NCBI RefSeq assembly: GCF_000971335.1
Contig: NZ_JZJL01000007.1
Span: 1-64,000, forward strand
Direction of reading: 5' to 3'
DNA from: Chromobacterium vaccinii
GTDB lineage: Bacteria > Pseudomonadota > Gammaproteobacteria > Burkholderiales > Chromobacteriaceae
DNA length: 64,000 bases
Shown: positions 29,344 through 37,408 of the stretch, in pieces
How positions within the stretch are numbered: position 1 is the first letter of the stretch
How the letters are laid out: every line of letters begins with the position of its first letter
The notes under the pieces: generated by a model
What the model saw: only the letters and a program-made list of their open reading frames with translations
Databases searched by the model: none
Told to the model about the DNA's origin: nothing
Program-made: the position numbers and the translations under genes

Positions 29344-30089
29344 GACTTTCTCCTGTTTGCCGGTAAGGCGGCATGGTGGACATGCCTGGGTGTCGACGTT
29401 GCGCGAATGTTTGTTTTTTTGCTTATGACGTTCGTTTTATTTGCGGACAATTCTAGGCCCGAACAGAACCTTGTCAATCTTCCGGTAAAAAAAAATACAT
29501 TTTCCGCGCTGCAACCAGAGATCGCCATCCGCGCAATACGGAATTAATCCTTTAATATCAACACACTGAAAGATGTAGCTCCGCGCTACATTTTCACACG
29601 CGCCTATTTCCACGCCCCCGTTCCGGAAAAACGGCGCGCCATGCCGGCCCGCGCGGCGAGAACAGGCGAGGCCTCAGGACAAATGGATGGAAAATCCGTC
29701 TATTTCGCACTGCAACAAGCATTTGCATGCGCTACAGCCGCTTGCTTGAAAACGAAAAAATAAGAAAATAACCGAAACTAAAAAGCGGACGCTTCGATCA
29801 GACCATCGTCGCAAAACGTTGTTTCGCCAACAAACGGCCGCAAACACGTAATCCTGCCGCTACAACGCAGATATGGCAGCATGAATGACAAGGCAGACTC
29901 CGGTTCCGCAACGGACCGCGCGACGCGAAACGCCGGGCATTCGACCCAGCGCAAGAAAGCGAAAACGGCGATATGGCATCATCGCCGCAATCCGGATACG
30001 CGACGCGGCGCCCCGTCCGGCAACCACCCGCCGCAAGAATTACGCAATGGTTCCAAGCTACTCGGCCGCATGGGCCGCAAAGGACTGTC
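29344..30089. promoter_or_regulatory. Divergent glpK/pyk control region
   Basis: No gene is supported here over 746 bp. Near glpK (29400-29450) the sequence is AT-rich and holds TTCGTTTTA at 29431-29439. A perfect 7-bp inverted repeat, ATGTAGC-TCCGC-GCTACAT, is at 29573-29591, followed by TTTTC. From about 29640 the composition becomes coding-like on several frames, but no frame has a convincing protein or start signal. The pyk promoter must lie in this stretch, leaving a possibly long 5' leader. Confidence 0.55.
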
Positions 30090-31496
30090 ATGCTTCGCAA
30101 CACCAAAATACTCGCCACGCTCGGCCCCTCGTCCAGCACCCCGGAAAAAATCCTGGAACTGGCCCGCTCCGGGGTCAACATCTTCCGGCTCAATATGAGC
30201 CACGGCAGCCATGACGACCATCGCGCCCGCCTGGCCGCCATCCGCGCCGCGGAGAAAGCGCTGGACCGCCCGATCGGCGTGCTGGTGGACCTGCAGGGCC
30301 CCAAGCTGCGCATCGGCAAGTTTCCGCAGCCGGCCACGGTGAAAACCGGCGACCGCTACGAATTCACGCTGGACGAAACCGACGGCGGCGCCGAGCGAGC
30401 CACCCTGCCGCACCCGGAGGCGTTCGAGGCGCTGGAGCCCGGCCACCGCATCCTGGTCAACGACGGCAAGCTGGCGTTCGAGGTGACGGAAATGCATCCG
30501 CGCCGCATCGTCACCCGCGTCGCCGTCGGCGGCGAGCTGTCCAGCAACAAGGGCTTCAACCTGCCCAACACCGTGCTGCCGCTGTCGGCCATCACCGACA
30601 AGGACCGCAAGGACGCCGAGTTCGCGCTGGAGGAAGGCGCCGACTGGGTGGCGATGTCCTTCGTCCAGACCGCGGCCGACGTCAAGGAACTGCGCGGCAT
30701 CATCGGCAAACGCGCCGGCATCGTCGCCAAAATCGAGAAGCCGTCGGCGGTGGACGACCTGGAGGCCATCGCCACGCTGGCCGACGGCGTGATGGTGGCC
30801 CGCGGCGACCTGGGCGTGGAGCTGCCGCCGGAAGACGTGCCGGTGGCGCAGCGCCGCATCGTCCACCACTGCCGCCACCTGGGCCGTCCGGTGATCGTCG
30901 CCACCCAGATGCTGGAATCGATGATCACCGCGCCGACGCCGACCCGCGCCGAAGCCAACGACGTGGCCACCGCCGTCTACGAAGGCGCGGACGCGGTGAT
31001 GCTGTCGGCCGAGACCGCCGCCGGCCAGTATCCGCTGGAAGCGGTGCAGATCATGGACCGCATCATCCGCCGCGTGGAAAGCGCGCCCGACTACCGCAAG
31101 GTGATGGCGCTGGACTACAGCGCCGCCGACGAGCCGGACCGCACCGACGCCATCGCCGCCTGCGTGCGCAAGGTCAGCACCCTGCTGCCGGTCACCGTGG
31201 CCGTCGCCTTCACCACCAGCGGCGCCAGCTGTCTGTCGCTGGCGCGCGAACGCCCGTCCACCCCCATCCTGGGCATCTCGCCCAAGCTGGAAACCGCGCG
31301 CCGGCTGACGCTGGTGTGGGGCGTGGTCGCCTACCACGGACCGGACGCCGAAAACCTGGAAGACATGGTGGTGAAAACCACCTTCTGCGCGACCAAGCTC
31401 AGCCTGGCCGAGCAGGGCAAGCCGATGGTGATCATCGCCGGCGTGCCCTTCGGCACCCCCGGCTCCACCAATCTCTTGCGCATCGTCTATCCGTAA
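30090..31496 (+). CDS. pyk: Pyruvate kinase
   Basis: A 468-residue glycolytic enzyme (phosphoenolpyruvate + ADP to pyruvate + ATP). It shows the barrel motif FRLNMSHGSHDDHRA, the catalytic Lys region VAKIEKPSAVDDLEAI, the metal-binding MVARGDLGVELP and the ATQMLESM segment. The C-terminal allosteric domain is present and complete. The ATG at 30090 has AAAGGA six bases upstream; the longer frame upstream lacks conservation. A strong terminator follows 24 bases after the stop. Length and the ELPPEDVP region suggest the type II (PykA-like) branch, but that is not certain. Confidence 0.95.
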   Translation: MLRNTKILATLGPSSSTPEKILELARSGVNIFRLNMSHGSHDDHRARLAAIRAAEKALDRPIGVLVDLQGPKLRIGKFPQPATVKTGDRYEFTLDETDGGAERATLPHPEAFEALEPGHRILVNDGKLAFEVTEMHPRRIVTRVAVGGELSSNKGFNLPNTVLPLSAITDKDRKDAEFALEEGADWVAMSFVQTAADVKELRGIIGKRAGIVAKIEKPSAVDDLEAIATLADGVMVARGDLGVELPPEDVPVAQRRIVHHCRHLGRPVIVATQMLESMITAPTPTRAEANDVATAVYEGADAVMLSAETAAGQYPLEAVQIMDRIIRRVESAPDYRKVMALDYSAADEPDRTDAIAACVRKVSTLLPVTVAVAFTTSGASCLSLARERPSTPILGISPKLETARRLTLVWGVVAYHGPDAENLEDMVVKTTFCATKLSLAEQGKPMVIIAGVPFGTPGSTNLLRIVYP

Positions 31497-31519
31497 GGCG
31501 CCACCGGCATGGCAGCGAC

Positions 31520-31546
31520 AACGGAACCCTCGGGTTCCGTTTTTTC
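31520..31546 (+). terminator. Rho-independent terminator of pyk
   Basis: A 9-bp stem (31520-31528 with 31533-31541) capped by a CTCG tetraloop is followed by a run of T's to 31545, 23 bases after the pyk stop. Confidence 0.93.
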
Positions 31547-31605
31547 TTGCCCGCCCGCCGCAGGTACTATGCTGCAACAGTGACCACCTCCAAGAGCCCG
31601 TCCCG

Positions 31606-32373
31606 ATGCGGCCGATGTTTTTCCGCAAGGCGCTGGCGTCGCTGCTGTTGCTGACCGCCTGCCTAGCCAGCCGCGCCGGCGAGCCGCCCGGCCTGATCGT
31701 CGACTTCGACGCCAGCAACCCCCCGCTGATGTACGCCGGCAAGCCGGGCGCGGCCGGGCTCTATCCCTTGCTGGTCGCCAAGGCCTGCGAACGCGCCGGC
31801 ATCGCCGTCACCCTGCGCGCCGTGTCCTGGCGCATGGCGCTGCAGGAATTGCGCGGCGGCAGCGCCGCCGCCGGCGGCATCATCAAGACAGCCAGCCGGG
31901 AAAAGCTGTTCGACTTCAGCCAGCCGCTGTTCACCGAACGGGTGGTCATGGCCTACCCGCGCGCGAACGGCCAGTCCTACCGCCGGCTGGAGGACCTGAA
32001 CGGCAAAAGGGTGGGGGTGATGGCCGGCTGGAGCTATGGCGACGCCTTCGACCAGGCCCGCAAAGACCGCAAGTTCACCGCCTTCGACGGCGACAGCGAC
32101 CAGCAAAATCTGCAGCAGTTGAAGCTGGGCCGGCTGGACGTGGTGCTGGGCATACGCGAACCGCTGCAGCTGGCGCTGCGGGAGGGCGGCTACCATGGCT
32201 TCGCGCTGTCGGCGGAAGCGCTGGCGGCCAACCACTCCTATCTCGCCATCAACAAACATTCGCAGCAGCAGGCGCTGCTGACCCGCTTCGACCTGGCGCT
32301 GGAAGGCATGCGCAAGGATGGCAGCTACGACAGGCTGGTGCGGGACGTCCTCAACGCCGGCCGCGACGATTGA
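31606..32373 (+). CDS. Periplasmic family-3 solute-binding protein
   Basis: A 255-residue protein of the ArtJ/GlnH type (SBP family 3). An N-terminal signal (ALASLLLLTACLASRAGEP) could be a normal signal peptide or a lipoprotein signal with the Cys in LTAC. The family features are the opening LIVDFDASNPPLMY, FDFSQPLFTERVVMAYPR and NGKRVGVMAGWSYGD. No permease or ATPase genes are adjacent, so it may serve a distant transporter or act as a sensor-type orphan. Amino acid or related small solute is likely; the ligand is not predicted. It follows pyk's terminator and is a separate unit. Confidence 0.85.
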   Translation: MRPMFFRKALASLLLLTACLASRAGEPPGLIVDFDASNPPLMYAGKPGAAGLYPLLVAKACERAGIAVTLRAVSWRMALQELRGGSAAAGGIIKTASREKLFDFSQPLFTERVVMAYPRANGQSYRRLEDLNGKRVGVMAGWSYGDAFDQARKDRKFTAFDGDSDQQNLQQLKLGRLDVVLGIREPLQLALREGGYHGFALSAEALAANHSYLAINKHSQQQALLTRFDLALEGMRKDGSYDRLVRDVLNAGRDD

Positions 32374-32379
32374 GCGCGT

Positions 32380-32787
32380 TCAGGCGCCGCGGATCTGGGC
32401 CAGCGCGCCGTACAGGTCGGCGCAGCTCCAGTGCTCGGCGTACTTGCCGTCGCGCACCACCACGATGTCCATCGCGTTGATGGCGATGCGTTTGCCGCTG
32501 GCGGCCTGGCCGAAGAAGGCGCCGGTGTGGGTGGCTTCTATGGTCTTGCGCGTCACCACCTTGCCGTTTTCCTCGATCTGCTCATGGATGTGCACGCGGA
32601 TGTCGGACAAGGCCGGATGCAGCATGCCGGTGAAGAAGCCGGCGAAGCCGTCCGGCCCCGAGGGGACGCCGGGCGGGGCCGAGTGATTGACGAAATCGGC
32701 CGCCACCAATTCGGCGAATGCCCCCATGTCGCGGTTTTCTATCACCTCGCGGTTGAAGCGTTGAATCACTGCCTTGCTGCTGTCCAT
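32380..32787 (-). CDS. SnoaL-like ester cyclase/NTF2-fold protein
   Basis: A 135-residue protein of the SnoaL-like NTF2 fold. Typical features are MDSSKAVIQRFNREVIENRD, LVAADFVNHSAPPG, and HWSCADLYGALAQIRG at the end. Members range from polyketide cyclases to ketosteroid-isomerase-like and purely uncharacterised proteins. No polyketide genes are nearby, so the reaction cannot be predicted. It is convergent with the upstream solute-binding protein gene, whose stop is only 6 bp away, and is probably monocistronic. Confidence 0.8.
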   Translation of the reverse strand: MDSSKAVIQRFNREVIENRDMGAFAELVAADFVNHSAPPGVPSGPDGFAGFFTGMLHPALSDIRVHIHEQIEENGKVVTRKTIEATHTGAFFGQAASGKRIAINAMDIVVVRDGKYAEHWSCADLYGALAQIRGA

Positions 32788-32976
32788 GAAATCGCCCTGA
32801 GAATGGGCGCCGGCACATGTCCGGCGTCCGGGTTGAATCGCCGGCCATCCGGCAATGACGTTGAATTAAACGACAAGCGCCATTTCATTTCAATAACATA
32901 AAAAAGACAGTATCCAAATCATTCGGCATCATTCCTGTCCCGCCTCCGCCATCTGCGCGGGCTTCCGTCCAGAGGG

Positions 32977-33348
32977 TCAAAAGCTGTAGCTGCTGACTTC
33001 CACCAGATTGCCGTCAGGATCGTTGAAATACACCGAGGTGATGGGGCCCATCGCGCCGCTGCGGGTGATCGGCCCCTCGACGATGGCCACCCCCTCGCGC
33101 TTCAGGTTCTCGATCACTTCGGGCAAAGGAATGGCGGCGATCAGGCACAGGTCGCCGGAGCCGATCGCCGCATGATTGCGGGTCTCCTGGCCCAATGACT
33201 GCAGATTGATCTTCTGGTTGCCGAAACGCAGCGCGCGGCGGCCGTTGCCGAAGGTCACCGCCTCCAGCTTCAACGCGCGCTGATAAAACGCCGCCGCCGC
33301 CTCGATGTCGCGCACGGTCAGGACGATGTGGTCGATATGGCTGATCAT
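32977..33348 (-). CDS. VOC-superfamily (glyoxalase/bleomycin-resistance fold) protein
   Basis: A 123-residue protein beginning MISHIDHIVLTVRDIEAAAAF and ending YFNDPDGNLVEVSSYSF, both signatures of the vicinal oxygen chelate fold, with metal ligands His and Glu at the expected ends. It resembles YwkD-type stress or dioxygenase-like members of unknown substrate. The ATG at 33348 is chosen because GGAG lies 8 bases upstream; an ATG two codons earlier at 33354 is too close to it. The gene is divergent from the AlkX/YcaQ-like gene that begins at 33479. Confidence 0.88.
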   Translation of the reverse strand: MISHIDHIVLTVRDIEAAAAFYQRALKLEAVTFGNGRRALRFGNQKINLQSLGQETRNHAAIGSGDLCLIAAIPLPEVIENLKREGVAIVEGPITRSGAMGPITSVYFNDPDGNLVEVSSYSF

Positions 33349-33478
33349 GGCCATTGCTCCGGGTGGAAAACGGACTGTCCACCCTGCCACAAGCGCGCCG
33401 GCTTGTCATGCCTTTGGCATTACACGGAGACGGTCGCCGCTGGTATAGTCGTTTTTCCCGTCGCTTCCCGGTTCGGCC

Positions 33479-34687
33479 ATGACTCTCCACCTGTCGCTGC
33501 AACACGCCCGCCACCTGCAACTGGCCGCCCAGGGCCTGCTCGCCGCCCCGCGCCGCAAGGCGGCCAAGGCCGACGCGCTGGCCGCCATCCGCCGCATGGC
33601 GCTGCTGCAGATCGATACCATCAGCGTGGTCGCGCGCAGCCCCTACCTGGTGCTGTACAGCCGGATCGGCGCCTACGACCCGGCCTGGCTGGACCAGTTG
33701 CTGGCCGAGGGCGCGCTGTTCGAATACTGGGCGCACGAAGCCTGTTTCGTGCCGACGGAAGACTACCGGCTGCTGCGCCACCGGATGCTGAACGCCGAAA
33801 GCATGAGCTGGAAATACTCGCAGCGCTGGCTGGACCAGCACCGCGCCGACATCGACGCCATCGTCGAGCACATCCGCGCCCACGGCCCGGCGCGCTCGGC
33901 CGATTTCGAGCGCAAGGGCGGCAAGGGCAACGGCTGGTGGGACTGGAAGCCGGAGAAGCGCCACCTGGAAGTGATGTTCACGCTGGGACGGCTGATGGTG
34001 AAGGAGCGGCGCGGGTTCCAACGCGTCTACGACCTGGCAGAGCGGGTGCTGCCCGGCTGGGACGACGCGCGCGACCTGCCGTCGCCGGAAGACGCGCAGC
34101 TGGACATGGTGCGCAACAGCTGCCGCGCGCTGGGCGTGGTCAAGCCCGGCTGGGCGGCCGACTACTACCGGCTCAAGCGCGCGCCGTACGGCGAGCTGCT
34201 GCACGGCCTGGCCGACAAGGGCGAGCTGATCCCGGCGAGGGTGGAAGGCTGGAGCCACGACGCCTTCGTCCACGCCAGCCTGGCCGCCGAACTGGAACTG
34301 GCCGCGGCGGACAGGCTGAGCAGCGGCAACACCGCCATCCTGTCGCCGTTCGACCCGCTGGTGTGGGACCGCAAGCGCGCGCTGGAGCTGTTCGATTTCG
34401 ATTACAAGATCGAGTGCTACACGCCGGCGCCCAAGCGCCGCTACGGTTACTTCACCCTGCCGATCCTCAACCGCGGCAAGCTGGTGGGCCGGCTGGACGC
34501 CAAGGCCCACCGCAAGGAAGGCGTGTTCGAGGTCAAGTCGCTGCATCTGGAGCCGGGTGTCCGCGTCAGCCAGCGGCTGGCCGACGACCTGTCCGCCGCG
34601 CTCTGCCGGATGGCCGCCTGGCACGGCGCGCCGCGGCTGGCCATCGGCCAGGCCCCGGGAGACTTGGCCCAGCGCATCCTGGCCTGA
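33479..34687 (+). CDS. AlkX/YcaQ-type DNA glycosylase homologue (HTH_42 family)
   Basis: A 402-residue cytoplasmic protein of the winged-helix HTH_42 family to which E. coli AlkX (YcaQ) belongs. These enzymes excise alkylated bases and unhook DNA interstrand crosslinks. The catalytic QxD motif is present as LLQIDTIS, Q44-D46. Other family segments are VLYSRIGAYDPAWLD, FEYWAHEACFVP and the SPFDPLVWDRKRALELFDFDY block. The protein ends normally with APRLAIGQAP. The usual family length is about 400. Monocistronic; no lesion-specific operon context. It may protect against endogenous alkylators or antibiotics. Confidence 0.88.
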   Translation: MTLHLSLQHARHLQLAAQGLLAAPRRKAAKADALAAIRRMALLQIDTISVVARSPYLVLYSRIGAYDPAWLDQLLAEGALFEYWAHEACFVPTEDYRLLRHRMLNAESMSWKYSQRWLDQHRADIDAIVEHIRAHGPARSADFERKGGKGNGWWDWKPEKRHLEVMFTLGRLMVKERRGFQRVYDLAERVLPGWDDARDLPSPEDAQLDMVRNSCRALGVVKPGWAADYYRLKRAPYGELLHGLADKGELIPARVEGWSHDAFVHASLAAELELAAADRLSSGNTAILSPFDPLVWDRKRALELFDFDYKIECYTPAPKRRYGYFTLPILNRGKLVGRLDAKAHRKEGVFEVKSLHLEPGVRVSQRLADDLSAALCRMAAWHGAPRLAIGQAPGDLAQRILA

Positions 34688-34743
34688 GAACCTGTTGAAT
34701 GCCGGCTGCGCGTCTGCGAGACTTCAGAACAGGCTGCTAGCGC

Positions 34744-35103
34744 CTATTGCGCGTTGGCGTACCAGCCGCTGACGCCGGGCTGGCGCTCGTCCCACAGCGC
34801 CACTTCGTTGTACTGGATCACGGGCTGGATGTCGGTGTAGTTGGGAATGTCGCCCATGATGCGCGCGGCCACCGGGCCGAAGGCCTGCTGGAAAGCCTCC
34901 GTCGATTCGCACAGCAGCGTCGCCTGCGCGACGTAATCGGGCGCGCTGCCGGGCTCGGCGCCGGACAGGCCGCGGTCCACCCTGGCGCCCTTCAGGGCAT
35001 TGCCCAGCAGCTGCTGCACCATCGGCATGTGCTGCCGCAGATAGTAGTCGAAATCGAAATGCGCGCCGGCGCGCTGGGGATAAGTGACGCTGACGGTGAT
35101 CAT
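34744..35103 (-). CDS. EthD-family protein
   Basis: A 119-residue ferredoxin-like-fold protein. ITVSVTYPQRAGAHFDFDYYL and the QHMPMVQQLLGNALK segment are the family core; the latter contains the conserved His-Met-Pro. YVAQATLLCESTEAFQQAFG continues the usual pattern. EthD proteins accompany oxidative or degradation pathways, often with unknown chemistry. No pathway genes are adjacent. It is convergent with the upstream HTH_42 gene and divergent from a small lipoprotein gene. Confidence 0.85.
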   Translation of the reverse strand: MITVSVTYPQRAGAHFDFDYYLRQHMPMVQQLLGNALKGARVDRGLSGAEPGSAPDYVAQATLLCESTEAFQQAFGPVAARIMGDIPNYTDIQPVIQYNEVALWDERQPGVSGWYANAQ

Positions 35104-35254
35104 CCGGGACTCCGTGGCGGTAAAGGGGAGACATCAACTTAAACCCAAATGCCCGCATTGCCAATGTCATTCCGGCCTGGCTGTCCGACAAAATGGAACT
35201 TGCGTCCCCTTATTCCGCTCTTTAACAGCATCTTTCAACGCTTAGGACAAAACC

Positions 35255-35548
35255 ATGCGTATCGTGATGCTCGCCGCCGGCAGCGCGCTGCTGCTCGCCG
35301 GCTGCAACCAGCAACAGACCACCCAGCTGCAACAGGCCGCGTCGGCCGCCATCGGCAGCGTGCACCAGGGCGTGGACAGCGCCAGCGCGCCGCTCGGCCA
35401 ACTGAAGGATCAGGCCAGCGCCGCGATCGGCGCGGCCAAGCTCGCCGCCTCCGCCGCCGCCCAGAATCCCGAGGTGCAACAGCAGGTGGACAAGCTGAAG
35501 GAGCAGGCGTCTGCGCTCAAGGGCGCCATCCTGCCGAAGAAGGAATAG
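35255..35548 (+). CDS. Small Ala/Gln-rich lipoprotein
   Basis: A 97-residue protein with a clear lipobox, LLLAGC, so it should be lipidated on Cys17 and anchored in the envelope. The rest is low-complexity helical sequence (QLQQAASAAIGSVHQG, AAKLAASAAAQNPEVQQQV), suggesting a short coiled coil. No family is recognised. It is followed after 98 bp by a PtsN-like gene. The promoter region upstream (35104-35254) is AT-richer, but no regulatory motif stands out. Confidence 0.75.
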   Translation: MRIVMLAAGSALLLAGCNQQQTTQLQQAASAAIGSVHQGVDSASAPLGQLKDQASAAIGAAKLAASAAAQNPEVQQQVDKLKEQASALKGAILPKKE

Positions 35549-35646
35549 CGTTAACGAGATTTTGATGTCCGGCCGCCGTTTATTTAGATTCAATTTAGAC
35601 ACGCCGACCTAGCATGAGCCTGCATCCACCATACAGGAGAAGGTCC

Positions 35647-36216
35647 ATGCAAACCCTGGCCGACATCTGCCGCGGCAGCGATATCCTGCTGGACGTCGAC
35701 ATATCGGATAAACGCCAGCTGTTCGAATACGCCGCCCGCCAGTTGGGCCAGCGACACGCGCTGAACGCGCCGGCGCTGCAGGCCGCGCTGCAGCAGCGGG
35801 AGGAAACCGGCAGCACGGCGCTGGGCCACGGCCTGGCGCTGCCGCACGCCCGCATCGCCGGCCTGGCCGACGTGCGCGCGCTGTTTATCAGCCTGAAGCG
35901 GGGGCTGGATTTCGACGCCCTGGACGGAGAGCCGGTGCGCAGCCTGCTGGTCTTGCTGTTGCCGCGCGACACCCGCGCCCCGCACCTGCAACTGTTGGCG
36001 GAGATCGCCCGCGTCTTCGGCGAGCGCCCGTTCCGCTCCGAGCTGGCGGCCTGCCGTCTCCCCGGCCAGGTGGATAGCCTGTTCCAGCGCTGGTCCGACC
36101 CCGAGCCCAGCAACGATCCGCATTTCATGCTGGACAGCAACCGCTATTTCCTGGACGCCGAAGCCAGCCTGCGGCCCGATTACAGCGTGCGCCGCAAGGT
36201 GACCGCCCGCTTCTGA
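35647..36216 (+). CDS. PTS IIA-type (PtsN-like) protein
   Basis: A 189-residue protein with the PTS EIIA-2 fold: LLDVDISDKRQLFEYAA, ALQQREETGSTALGHGLALP and the phosphoacceptor His67 in LPHAR. It resembles nitrogen-regulatory EIIA (PtsN), but it is longer than the usual 150-160 residues by about 35, with a C-terminal tail that ends in a basic stretch (DYSVRRKVTARF). No rpoN or hpf neighbours are present, unlike the canonical ptsN locus, so this may be a paralogue. Start: ATG 35647 with CAGGAGAAGG directly upstream. Confidence 0.82.
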   Translation: MQTLADICRGSDILLDVDISDKRQLFEYAARQLGQRHALNAPALQAALQQREETGSTALGHGLALPHARIAGLADVRALFISLKRGLDFDALDGEPVRSLLVLLLPRDTRAPHLQLLAEIARVFGERPFRSELAACRLPGQVDSLFQRWSDPEPSNDPHFMLDSNRYFLDAEASLRPDYSVRRKVTARF

Positions 36217-36283
36217 CCGTGACAGCGCGAAAACCCCTTTGCTAGGATGAGACGATGGTTTCATCCTTCCGCAACAGGCGCGC

Positions 36284-37408
36284 ATGTCCAATTCCCTGCT
36301 GATCATGGTTTCGCTGGCAGTCGCCAGCATCGGTCTCATCACCTGGCAGCACAGCGTGCGCTCCGACCTCATCCGGGCGCGGCGCCGCTGGCTGCAGGCC
36401 TCGCTGCTGCTGGCCGCCGGCATGCTGGTGGAGGGCTATGTCGAACCCGGCAAGGGAGAGATGCTGCGGCTGGCGCTGGGCAGCGGCATGAGCAACGCCG
36501 GCATCGCGCTGCAGCTGACCATCATCGCCCGCGTCACCGGACTGAAGCCGCCCAACTGGCTGTGGCTGGCCGTCGGCCTGGTTTCCACGCTGGACAAGCT
36601 GCTGCCCTACCGCCCGCTGATGCTGGCGCTGGAAAGCGCCGAGATTCCGCTGCTCTACCTGGCCGCGGCCTGGCTGTACCAGCGCGCCGAGCGGCTGGTC
36701 AGCCGCAACCGCTTCAGCCCCACCGCGCTGCTGTTCCTGCTGGGCGCGCTGCTGTTCGTCTGGCGAGACGCCAGCGATTTCTACCTCCGGCTGCAAACCT
36801 CCACCGCGCCTGACAGCCTGGACCAGCTGCACCAGCTGGCGCTGGCGTTCGCCGCCGCCGCCCAAGTATGCGGCGCGGTGGGTTTTCTCAACATCGTGCT
36901 GCAGCGCCAGCACAACCGGCTGGAGGACGCGGCCAACTTCGATCCGCTGACCGGAGCCGGCAACCGCCGCGCACTACAATACTGGCTGCGCACGCTGGAG
37001 GCGTCGGTGGAGCGCGTCTGCGTGGTGATGCTGGACATCGACCATTTCAAGTCGGTCAACGACCGCTACGGCCATCCGGCCGGCGACGCGGTGCTGCAGG
37101 TGCTGGCCGCCGTGCTGCGGGGCGGCATCCGCGACAACGACATGCTGATCCGCTATGGCGGCGAGGAGTTCTGCCTGCTGATGCCGGACGCGGACATCGA
37201 GGACGGGATGCTGGCGACGGAGCGGCTACTGCAGGCCTTTCGCCAACTGGCGCCGCTGCCCAAGCAGCCGGAACTGCGCTGCGCCTTTTCCGCCGGCGTG
37301 CATGAATGGCATTGCCGGCAGCAGGACTTCGCCGATGCCCAGCAGAAGGCCGACCAGGCCCTGTATCTGGCCAAGCAGTCGGGGCGCGACCAGGTGCGCC
37401 GGCTCTAG
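36284..37408 (+). CDS. Membrane-bound diguanylate cyclase
   Basis: A 374-residue protein. The N-terminal half (residues 1-205) has about six hydrophobic segments with no recognised sensor name; the C-terminal GGDEF domain makes c-di-GMP. The active site reads RYGGEEF, with GGEEF at about 292-296, and an RxxD inhibitory site (RDND) precedes it by five residues, so the enzyme should be active and product-inhibited. The metal Asp in VVMLDIDHFKSVND and YGHPAGD are normal. Its stop overlaps the stop of the globin-coupled cyclase gene on the opposite strand by CTAG, an intimate convergent arrangement. Confidence 0.92.
   Translation: MSNSLLIMVSLAVASIGLITWQHSVRSDLIRARRRWLQASLLLAAGMLVEGYVEPGKGEMLRLALGSGMSNAGIALQLTIIARVTGLKPPNWLWLAVGLVSTLDKLLPYRPLMLALESAEIPLLYLAAAWLYQRAERLVSRNRFSPTALLFLLGALLFVWRDASDFYLRLQTSTAPDSLDQLHQLALAFAAAAQVCGAVGFLNIVLQRQHNRLEDAANFDPLTGAGNRRALQYWLRTLEASVERVCVVMLDIDHFKSVNDRYGHPAGDAVLQVLAAVLRGGIRDNDMLIRYGGEEFCLLMPDADIEDGMLATERLLQAFRQLAPLPKQPELRCAFSAGVHEWHCRQQDFADAQQKADQALYLAKQSGRDQVRRL

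Noticed and set aside
29881-30214. Small plus-strand open frames upstream of pyk
   Set aside because: They lack recognisable motifs, run into the pyk coding region in other frames and have no convincing ribosome site.
29979-31742. Long minus-strand open frame opposite pyk
   Set aside because: The translation is low-complexity His/Arg/Gly-rich sequence; pyruvate kinase on the plus strand is unambiguous.
34688-34743. Possible terminator or repeat (AACCTGTT...AACAGG) between the AlkX-like and EthD-family genes
   Set aside because: Only about six bases pair, with a large loop and no T-run, so no feature could be supported.
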